NCBI GenBank assembly: GCA_031277235.1
Contig: JAITMT010000205.1
Span: 1 to 26,980 of the forward strand
Direction of reading: 5' to 3'
DNA length: 26,980 bases
Source: Tannerella sp.
GTDB taxonomy: Bacteria > Bacteroidota > Bacteroidia > Bacteroidales > Tannerellaceae
The position numbers and the translations under genes are program-made. The notes beneath the pieces were generated by a model. It had not been told where the DNA came from and searched no databases. It was given only the letters and a program-made list of their open reading frames with translations. Of the stretch, positions 21,988-26,980 are shown one piece after another (the first letter of the stretch is position 1; each line of letters starts with the position of its first letter).

Positions 21988-22019
21988 CAAAGGTACTAAA
22001 TTAAATTAAAATTCCCAAA
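21988..22019 (-). promoter_or_regulatory. Promoter of tnpB
   Basis: Minus-strand TTTG (22019-22016), 20 bases, then TACCTTTG (21995-21988) matches the Bacteroidetes consensus. Only four bases separate the -7 box from the ATG at 21983, so the mRNA would be leaderless, or the true start is downstream. Confidence 0.6.
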
Positions 22020-22023
22020 TTTT

Positions 22024-22040
22024 TAATTATTGGAAGTGCC
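22024..22040. repeat. Inverted repeat, end proximal to the tnpB start
   Basis: TAATTATTGGAAGTGCC, matching 20762-20778 in reverse complement at 16 of 17 positions. Confidence 0.75.
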
Positions 22041-22082
22041 CTTAATACAATCGGTGTTGTATGTCTCGCTTATGTGATTCAT
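22041..22082 (-). pseudogene. 5' fragment (14 codons) of the gene split by the TnpB element
   Basis: ATG 22082 overlaps the TGA stop of the upstream gene (ATGA), a typical coupled start. It reads MNHISETYNTDCIK up to the inverted repeat, then five repeat-encoded residues and TAA at 22025-22023. Joined to 20761 it would continue in frame as CIK-LIYEFITPSDP. Confidence 0.6.
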
Positions 22083-22303
22083 TTTTTAATAAAATTTTTC
22101 ATTGCTCTTTCAAAGAGGCTGTTTTCGATTTCGGTATATTCCTGAAAGGTGTCGGCTACGAGTCCGGGCACGAATCCCTTTTCATTCATTTCGTCCAAGT
22201 CCATTTCGGAGTCAAGAAATTTTGCCAGATCGTCCAGCCGGGCTATCTCATTACTGCGGTGATAGTCCGGCAAATTATCTTCGATAAAATCTAAAACTGT
22301 CAT
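22079..22303 (-). CDS. Small acidic protein of unknown function
   Basis: 74 aa: MTVLDFIEDNLPDYHRSNEI followed by a long acidic helix (DLAKFLDSEMDLDEMNEKG) and a basic end (AMKNFIKK). The stop TGA overlaps the ATG of the interrupted gene. Its first 27 bases around the start are duplicated at 22404-22430, on the other side of a terminator. No family recognised. Confidence 0.5.
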   Translation of the reverse strand: MTVLDFIEDNLPDYHRSNEIARLDDLAKFLDSEMDLDEMNEKGFVPGLVADTFQEYTEIENSLFERAMKNFIKK

Positions 22304-22337
22304 GTCTAATTACTTTTTTTATGTATTTTGATTTTTA

Positions 22338-22366
22338 AAAATAGGAGCCGCCAATAGAACGGCTCC
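22338..22366 (-). terminator. Intrinsic terminator after the glucosaminidase gene
   Basis: GGAGCCG (22344-22350) pairs with CGGCTCC (22360-22366) around a 9-base loop. On the minus strand it is followed by TATTTTTAAAAA. Stem and loop resemble the terminator at 2375-2395 (GAGCCGTTCTA...CGGCTC). Confidence 0.7.
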
Positions 22367-22403
22367 CCCTTCACAAATTTTGAAAACAATTCACAACTTC
22401 TAA

Positions 22404-22430
22404 AAAATCTAAAATTGTCATCGTTAATTA
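22404..22430. repeat. Duplicate of a gene-start sequence
   Basis: The 27 bases match 22286-22312 at 23 positions. On the minus strand both copies read ATGACAxTTTTAGATTTT, the start of the gene at 22079-22303. The copy here opens a 16-codon frame (22421-22371) that dies at TGA, so it is probably a remnant of a local duplication. Confidence 0.45.
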
Positions 22431-22930
22431 TTGTTTTTGATCAGTTTATTGATTGTTTGTATGTAGGTTGAATCTTCCGCGTATGTTTGCTGCAAGAGTT
22501 GCAGAAAGGCGTTTCTCTCCATGTTTTTGGCGGAATATGTTTGCCACAGGGCATAGTCTATTATGGATTCCTTCCAGTTGGCGTAGGAGGAGTATCCGTT
22601 TACGACGGAATCTCTTATGTAGGGTCTCTTGAATGATTCGCGCATTCCGAACAGATTGTTCTGCTCCCTAAAAATTTTCGACGTGAAATTCGCGGATTCC
22701 AGTTTTGCCATGGCAAATGCGATGTCGGGATGGGCTATATTCATGTTCTTGATGAAGTTGTAGATCGAATCTTCGAGGCTTGAGGATTCCTGCTGCGTGG
22801 CATTTTCGACCTGTTCCATGCTTTTTTGAATCTTTGAAAAACGATCAAATGTTTTAGTGGAAGAAAGCGTTATAGCGATTAAAATTGTAATCAACAATCC
22901 GATATTAAAAGTTATTAGGGCTTTTTTCAT
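22424..22930 (-). CDS. Membrane-anchored glucosaminidase-family (GH73-like) protein
   Basis: 168 aa. Residues about 3-23 (ALITFNIGLLITILIAITL) form an N-terminal transmembrane or signal-anchor segment. A glucosaminidase domain follows from about residue 65: AHPDIAFAMAKLESANFTSK, with the catalytic-type Glu in KLES, then REQNNLFGMRESF and YSSYANWKESIIDYALWQ. Such enzymes cut peptidoglycan between GlcNAc and MurNAc. The domain is short (about 105 residues), as in phage lysins. Likely a periplasmic cell-wall hydrolase used at lysis or entry, with the anchor holding it in the inner membrane. A terminator follows it. Confidence 0.75.
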   Translation of the reverse strand: MKKALITFNIGLLITILIAITLSSTKTFDRFSKIQKSMEQVENATQQESSSLEDSIYNFIKNMNIAHPDIAFAMAKLESANFTSKIFREQNNLFGMRESFKRPYIRDSVVNGYSSYANWKESIIDYALWQTYSAKNMERNAFLQLLQQTYAEDSTYIQTINKLIKNNN

Positions 22931-22933
22931 AAC

Positions 22934-23260
22934 TTAAAACGTTGATTTTCGCCAATATTTGACATTTTCGTCTTCGTTGAGCAAGAACTTGACGCCATCA
23001 AAAAATGTCGTGTCGATTGTGGTATTTTCGAGCATGACGAGATAGTAGCCCGCTTCGTCGGGCGACGCCATTTCCGTATCCGTCCAGCAGAGGAAATATT
23101 TCAGTTCCTTGGCGGCTGCCTTCCATCCTGCCATGAAGGCGTTTTCGATTGCCGTGTAGGGATCGTTGTCATATTGTTTTTTGAGTTCTTCGCCGGTTGG
23201 CGAGGTTGAAACGTATCTTAACGTTTCACGTTTCATTTTTGTTTCTAGTTTTGGGTTCAT
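22934..23260 (-). CDS. Protein of unknown function
   Basis: 108 aa. The middle AMGK-like helix region (NAFMAGWKAAAKEL) resembles the tail of phage proteins of the type NAFxAGWxA. The second half, DTEMASPDEAGYYLVMLENT followed by FFDGVKFL and VKYWRKSTF, has the layout of DUF551-like domains (PDExGxYLV ... YWR). It lies three bases upstream of the glucosaminidase gene. Function unknown. Confidence 0.5.
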   Translation of the reverse strand: MNPKLETKMKRETLRYVSTSPTGEELKKQYDNDPYTAIENAFMAGWKAAAKELKYFLCWTDTEMASPDEAGYYLVMLENTTIDTTFFDGVKFLLNEDENVKYWRKSTF

Positions 23261-23274
23261 GTTGTTTAATTTTT

Positions 23275-24177
23275 TTAAAAGGGTAATTGTTGCTGTTCGC
23301 CGTTTATGTTTGCGAACAGGTTTGTTTCTTCTGTTTTCGTTTCTTCCTCTTCGCGTTCCCTCTTTGAGATTGTGTGGTCTGTTACGGAGACGGCAACGGA
23401 TTGATTGAGATTCGGGTGTTCGGCGATTGCATAGTCGCGAAAATACGGCAAGCCTTCGCTGTTAAATCCAAATTCAAACTTGTCAAACGGGAAATTCCGG
23501 GTCATGGCAGGCATAGCGATGGACATGCTTCCTTCGGTTTGTCTAACGGCAATTACAGTTTCGGACTTGTTCTGCAATTCCGTTCCCAGGTGTCCCCGCA
23601 GGGTATTGTCGTTTTTGTTTTCGTGTATGATGGAGCAGATATGGCACTGATAGACATTTGACAAGCGCATTATCTCGTCTATGAGCGTTACGGTCGCATC
23701 TATGTCATTGAAATTGACGATCAGATCCCTAACGCCGTCTATGAATACAAGGTCTGGCTTGAACGTTTCTATTGCCCTTGTAAACATCTCGAAGCGTTTG
23801 TCCGTACTCATCTCCCTGAACTGTAACATAGTCATCCTTTCGTTGTTTTCGTTTTCGGGCCATCCCACGAGTTTGTGCAGTCTGACAAGGTTACGATGAA
23901 CGTAGTATTCCGCCATTTCGGTGTCTATGACGAGTACTTTTCCGGCTTCGCTGGTTGTCAGGTATTTTGCTCCCAGAAGTATCATTAGGGTTGATTTTCG
24001 ACTTTTTGCCTTGCCACTGATGGCGCTGATGCTGCATCGGGAAAAGAGGACTTCTCCGTTAATCCTGATAAGCGGAACATACGTTTTGGGTTTCCTTGTC
24101 AGGTCTATCTTCCATTGGTTGAAGGTATCTTCCTTCGGTGAAGAAGGAGCCGACAGTTCTTTTAGGTTGATGTTCAT
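23275..24177 (-). CDS. RecA/RepA-like AAA ATPase, replicative helicase type
   Basis: 300 aa. Walker A is ISGKAKSRKST (53-63) with Lys61; LVIDTEMAE (82-90) is the catalytic-acid strand and PDLVFIDGVRDL (141-152) is Walker B. HICSIIHENKNDNTLRGHLG matches the sensor region of RepA/DnaB-like hexameric helicases. The protein ends EQQQLPF, another xLPF tail like that of the gene at 10340-10630. ATG 24177 is the only start that includes Walker A, although it overlaps the upstream gene by 119 bases. It follows the DUF6291-like initiator gene, so it is probably the phage replication helicase or a helicase loader. Confidence 0.75.
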   Translation of the reverse strand: MNINLKELSAPSSPKEDTFNQWKIDLTRKPKTYVPLIRINGEVLFSRCSISAISGKAKSRKSTLMILLGAKYLTTSEAGKVLVIDTEMAEYYVHRNLVRLHKLVGWPENENNERMTMLQFREMSTDKRFEMFTRAIETFKPDLVFIDGVRDLIVNFNDIDATVTLIDEIMRLSNVYQCHICSIIHENKNDNTLRGHLGTELQNKSETVIAVRQTEGSMSIAMPAMTRNFPFDKFEFGFNSEGLPYFRDYAIAEHPNLNQSVAVSVTDHTISKREREEEETKTEETNLFANINGEQQQLPF

Positions 24178-24667
24178 CGTTTTCAGTTTTTCGTATTATT
24201 TCGCTCATCATTTTTTGCTTTTTTTCATCCCACTCCAACATGGCATTGTCTATGTTGATAATTATTGGCGTAAATTCAACTCCTTCCATTCCGGACGGAT
24301 CAAGATTGATTACTTCGACATTTGTGGGTATGACGGTTGCCGCGCCCGGCTCTCCCCATGGCTTATATTCGTTTGGATTTACAATACCCAGGACGGGACT
24401 GTCATCATACTCGGAAGACAGGGGAATGTAGAACAGAACGCCATTGCAACCCGTTACGTTTGCTGCACGGTAGCATTTGACTGCGAAACTTGCAATTTCC
24501 CTGTCCTGCGTTACTGTTTCCCTGTACAGGATTGGCATTATTTCGTTTTCAAGGAGTGTTATCTCCCTTTGAAGAAGTTTTTGCCTGTAACCGTTCTTTT
24601 CCTTCTTCAAATCCTGCTTTTTGAAGGCGATTAGTTTTGAGAGTCTTTCGGTTTCAAATGATTCCAT
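24059..24667 (-). CDS. Coiled-coil protein of unknown function
   Basis: 202 aa. Residues 1-50 form a charged coiled coil (LSKLIAFKKQDLKKEK, LLQREITLLENEI). The middle (FAVKCYRAANVTGCNGVLFY, then DDSPVLGIVNPNEY) and the acidic TPIIINIDNAMLEWDEKKQ are not recognised. Its last 40 codons overlap the RecA-like gene out of phase. Located between the initiator-like gene and the helicase-like gene, it may belong to the replication module. Confidence 0.5.
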   Translation of the reverse strand: MESFETERLSKLIAFKKQDLKKEKNGYRQKLLQREITLLENEIMPILYRETVTQDREIASFAVKCYRAANVTGCNGVLFYIPLSSEYDDSPVLGIVNPNEYKPWGEPGAATVIPTNVEVINLDPSGMEGVEFTPIIINIDNAMLEWDEKKQKMMSEIIRKTENDEHQPKRTVGSFFTEGRYLQPMEDRPDKETQNVCSAYQD

Positions 24668-24708
24668 TTTTTTTTATACTTTTTTGTTGATTTATTGGGT
24701 GTTAAATT

Positions 24709-25650
24709 CTAACGTTCTTCCAATATTCCTCGATTCCATAAGGGAAATTTATCTTTAAATTCTTCAATGGTCATACCTTCAACTCCTTTTTTCTTTTGTT
24801 CGTTTACAAAGTCATTCATGTATTTTCCCACTTTATCCATGGCTCCTTCCACATCTCGCAGATTGGCTGATTTCCATTTGCGTACCCAATCCATTTCCTT
24901 TTGAATGATGTGTTTAGCTAATTCGGGGAATGGTATGATTTGTTTTTGAACTGTTTTGACAGGTCTGTTGTAATTTTCACTTTTTTCCCAAGTCCTAACA
25001 GATGCTTGCCAATCTTTCATTTTTACCTTTCCTACTATCCATCCCTTGCTTTGGTAAAAATCTACAAATTTTTCGGCATTTACAGAGTTGCCTCTATTTT
25101 TGCAATATTCTGCTACCTGTTCTACCGTCGGAGGAATCATTCTTGATTCCTTTTGTGGGGAGGGAGAAAAAGAAAGTTCACCTTTCTTTTTACCCCCTTT
25201 AGGGGGTTTTTCTTTGGTTTTTCTTTTAGAGAGTATGAGAGGTTTTTCTTTTTGATTTTCGATACTTTTGTCTGTAATACCCCCCTTTTCATCTATTTCA
25301 ACTGTCATAATATCAGTGTTTTCAAGGTTTTTTTCAAAGGTTAATAAAACCCCCCTTTTTCCATTTTTGAGGTTTTTTGATTTTTCACCGGCAGACTTTA
25401 CGGATTTCCGGGGTCTTCCTCCCTGTCTTCCATAATCCCTGAATTTTTCGATCCTGTCATTTTCGGCGTCGATTTGATTCTTTAACAGCATGAAAACACA
25501 ACGGGCAACCGGATTCAGATTTTCGCTATGGTCGTCTCCGTTTGAGGCATATTCCGTAATGGCAGCATGTGTTTCTTTCCGGATATCTTCCGGAAGATTT
25601 TCAATTGCCCTATAATAATTTTTATTGAATATAAAACTATCTCTTTCCAT
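24709..25650 (-). CDS. Replication initiator or helicase-loader-like protein with a DUF6291-like N-terminus
   Basis: 313 aa. Residues 1-80 (RDSFIFNKNYYRAIENLPED, then MLLKNQIDAENDRIEKFRDY and GRQGGRPRK) fit DUF6291, a phage replication-associated domain. A long basic, low-complexity linker follows (about 80-170). Residues about 170-235 (PPTVEQVAEYCKNRG, FVDFYQSKGWIVGKVKMKDW) match the C-terminal region of phage replisome organisers. The end is helical. The linker DNA holds C/G runs and a CCCCC/GGGGG hairpin. The adjacent RecA-like gene strengthens a replication role. Confidence 0.65.
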   Translation of the reverse strand: MERDSFIFNKNYYRAIENLPEDIRKETHAAITEYASNGDDHSENLNPVARCVFMLLKNQIDAENDRIEKFRDYGRQGGRPRKSVKSAGEKSKNLKNGKRGVLLTFEKNLENTDIMTVEIDEKGGITDKSIENQKEKPLILSKRKTKEKPPKGGKKKGELSFSPSPQKESRMIPPTVEQVAEYCKNRGNSVNAEKFVDFYQSKGWIVGKVKMKDWQASVRTWEKSENYNRPVKTVQKQIIPFPELAKHIIQKEMDWVRKWKSANLRDVEGAMDKVGKYMNDFVNEQKKKGVEGMTIEEFKDKFPLWNRGILEER

Positions 25651-25661
25651 AACTTTTATTT

Positions 25662-26105
25662 TTATTTAATATTTAAAAATAGATTATCCATTGTTTCAAA
25701 CTCTTCTTCCCTTTTGCCTGTTACTCTTTCGATAACCGACTGTATTTTGTCTTCAAGACCGAGACGTTTGGCGAGATTAATGTTATATAATCCCTGCATT
25801 GCATAAGTGGCGTCAATTCCGGCTTTTCCCAGTAAATAGGCGTCATCCATTGCATTATATCTCCTTGTATATTCGCTGGTGCAACATGATCTGCACAGGG
25901 TAATCAATTCCCATTCTTCATATTCCCAAAACTTTTTTCTCCGTCCGAAATACATGTCGTGTACACTCAGCAGATTTTCGCTTTCTTCGCATAACCGGCA
26001 GCGAAAGTTATCCCGCTCCATTATGTTTGATATTTGCCTTATTCTTTGCGCGGAATCTTCATTTTGCTTAGGTTCCTTCTTTTTTCCGAAATAATCTTTT
26101 TTCAT
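25662..26105 (-). CDS. HNH-like endonuclease, possibly degenerate
   Basis: 147 aa from ATG 26105 (MKKDYFGKKKEPKQNED); the longer frame from 26273 overlaps the zincin-like gene. MERDNFRCRLCEES, LSVHDMYFGRR, WEYEEWELITLCRSCC: two CxxC pairs (36/39 and 71/74) around HD and the WELITLC strand give the HNH layout. The expected HH is HD and the final CxxCH is CxxCC, so activity is uncertain. The C-terminal part (YLLGKAGIDATYAMQGLYNI) is not recognised. Confidence 0.6.
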   Translation of the reverse strand: MKKDYFGKKKEPKQNEDSAQRIRQISNIMERDNFRCRLCEESENLLSVHDMYFGRRKKFWEYEEWELITLCRSCCTSEYTRRYNAMDDAYLLGKAGIDATYAMQGLYNINLAKRLGLEDKIQSVIERVTGKREEEFETMDNLFLNIK

Positions 26106-26133
26106 GTTTTTTATTTTTAATTTATGTGTATAA

Positions 26134-26496
26134 TTATTCTTCACAGGTTTCGTCGTAGATTGTTTGGGCAATGAATCCAAGGAGATAGGCAAGGGGTTCA
26201 AGACCGGTATCACGCCTGTAGTCGTAGAGTTCTCGATCGTCGCCGATGTACTTTGCCAGATGAAAGGCTTCATGCGCTATAGTATTGATCGTTAGATAGT
26301 CTGGCTTGAAAAGCACGCAGTATGTATTGATGTCGCGCCGAAAAGTCAGTCCGTTGTATTCGTTAAGCGTTTCATTGTCTCCGGACAGACAATAATCTTC
26401 CAGTTTCTCCTGTCTTACGAATGCGTCAAAATCGTCCGTTACTGCGATTATTACGGAACAGTCATAGACGTCGATATTTTTTTCTATTATTTTCAT
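26134..26496 (-). CDS. Zincin-like protein with an HEAFH motif
   Basis: 120 aa. INTIAHEAFHLAKYI has HExxH at residues 75-79, and LEPLAYLLGFI carries a downstream Glu (E100). This is the same pattern as the gene at 8717-9142, with a different N-terminal half (SVIIAVTDDFDAFVRQE). Likely a zinc-dependent hydrolase of unknown target. Confidence 0.6.
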   Translation of the reverse strand: MKIIEKNIDVYDCSVIIAVTDDFDAFVRQEKLEDYCLSGDNETLNEYNGLTFRRDINTYCVLFKPDYLTINTIAHEAFHLAKYIGDDRELYDYRRDTGLEPLAYLLGFIAQTIYDETCEE

Positions 26497-26517
26497 AATC
26501 TTTTGTTTATTTGATGT

Positions 26518-26980
26518 TTATAGCAGGTAATCGTTCCACAAGTCTATAAATTGTTCTCCAAACTGTTTTGCACGGGTTGATGTTTCAAAAACAAATGGCA
26601 AGTTGCTATCTACCATATTATAACGACATGTTGTATCATTAAATATGTACTTTTGACTCTCTTTGCGGTAGATAAATTCCGGAACAAACTTACATTGTGT
26701 TATGCAAGTGAAATCGGGAACAAACTTATTCTGTTTATTCCAAGCTTCGGCAATAACCATTAGCATATACATAGCCCATATCTTTTTGATATATCGGGAA
26801 TCTATTTCAAACTTTAGATTTTCAAAATTCATTCCCAGATATTTGCAGGCTGATTCGTAGGAATCTATTACGGTTTCCGGTTCAACGGAAGAAATGATTT
26901 CGATAACTTGCACTTCCCTCTTTTCCCTGTTTGCCAAAATTTGTGCTGCTCTCTTTATGTGTTCTTTCTCATCACATAAA
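26518..26980 (-). CDS. Conserved phage protein, 5' end beyond the window
   Basis: The frame is open to the right edge and reads CDEKEHIKRAAQILANREKR before the TTG at 26937 that would otherwise be the only start, so the real start probably lies outside. The core (VIDSYESACKYLGM, then IWAMYMLMVIAEAWNKQNKF) resembles a family common in Bacteroidetes phages with an ACxxLG and an AxN motif. An aromatic-rich end (GEQFIDLWNDYLL) completes it. Function unknown. Confidence 0.5.
   Translation of the reverse strand, partial: LCDEKEHIKRAAQILANREKREVQVIEIISSVEPETVIDSYESACKYLGMNFENLKFEIDSRYIKKIWAMYMLMVIAEAWNKQNKFVPDFTCITQCKFVPEFIYRKESQKYIFNDTTCRYNMVDSNLPFVFETSTRAKQFGEQFIDLWNDYLL

Larger units (their letters stand above)
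20762..22040 (-). mobile_element. tnpB-only transposable element with inverted ends
   Basis: 1279 bases bounded by a 17-bp inverted repeat (16 of 17 matching). It contains one gene, tnpB, with its own promoter at the left end and its stop codon inside the right-end repeat. There is no tnpA, so it would need a transposase in trans. IS200/IS605 elements normally carry subterminal hairpins rather than terminal repeats; a palindromic AATTAAAA/TTTTAATT also lies just inside the tnpB-start end. No target duplication is visible. It splits a phage gene at codon 14/15. Confidence 0.75.

Noticed and set aside
23921..24634. 237-codon plus-strand ORF
   Set aside because: It is antisense to the RecA-like and coiled-coil genes, hydrophobic without domain features, and has no promoter.
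1..26980. Genome-wide reading of TGA as Trp
   Set aside because: At least five minus-strand genes end in TGA, four with ATGA coupling overlaps, so a uniform code 4 does not fit.
1..26980. tRNA genes, including a TGA suppressor
   Set aside because: No cloverleaf or conserved GGTTCGAATC-like T-loop was recognised on either strand; a dedicated tRNA scan would be needed.

Overview
The window looks like part of a large Bacteroidales phage or prophage, probably of Bacteroides, Parabacteroides or a relative. Four things point there. Spacers carry Bacteroidetes-type promoters (TTTG, about 20 bases, then TAnnTTTG). The DNA is A+T-rich with mostly TAA and TAG stops. About forty small, tightly packed genes lie on one strand. 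The recognisable families are phage accessory and replication families: YopX, KilA-N, DUF7666, DUF4942 methyltransferase, MGCDIH protein, DUF6291-like initiator, RecA-like ATPase, ASCH-like protein and large polyvalent-protein domains. No capsid, portal, tail, terminase or integrase gene is visible, and I saw no tRNA.

Left end (1-2410, plus strand). These are C-terminal cassettes of a phage large polyvalent protein. The first is an LPD3-like domain behind a WFGDW anchor motif. The second is a detached cassette with a BECR-fold (PBECR3-like) RNase domain. A small ORF of unknown function follows. Two of these reading frames contain a single in-frame TGA. The same stretch holds several near-consensus promoters, some antisense, paired with hairpin/T-tract terminators, and a candidate sRNA of about 60 nt at 2345-2406.

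Centre and right (2413-26980, minus strand). Convergent terminators separate the two modules. rtcB (RNA 3'-phosphate ligase) has its own promoter and is insulated by a terminator. Upstream of it lies a gene train of about 23 kb that appears to be read from beyond the right edge. From right to left it runs as follows. First come a conserved phage protein, a zincin-like HEAFH protein, an HNH-like protein, a DUF6291-like replication protein, a coiled-coil protein and a RecA-like ATPase. A membrane-anchored glucosaminidase follows, then a TnpB element sitting inside a gene. Next are a radical SAM protein, YopX, a C5-cytosine methyltransferase, an ASCH-like protein and several small genes. Then come a DUF7666 protein with 15 near-identical 9-residue repeats, a cluster of zinc-ribbon proteins and an ATP-dependent RNA ligase of the DRB0094 type. 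Last are an SSB-tail-like protein, a second HEATH protein, two DnaA-domain-IV-like proteins, an adenine methyltransferase and a KilA-N protein. Many genes overlap by 1-40 bases or share TAATG/ATGA junctions, which suggests translational coupling.

Most notable. (1) A tnpB-only element of about 1.28 kb with 17-bp inverted ends splits a phage gene. Removing 20762-22040 joins the two halves in frame, and its tnpB carries two in-frame TGA codons where the family usually has Trp. (2) TGA also interrupts two left-end frames, although TGA is used as an ordinary stop by the minus-strand genes. (3) Two chemically different RNA ligases occur in a genome segment that also carries a BECR-type RNase cassette. 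(4) Candidate small or antisense RNAs lie in the left end. All functions are from reading motifs by eye; no database search was possible.
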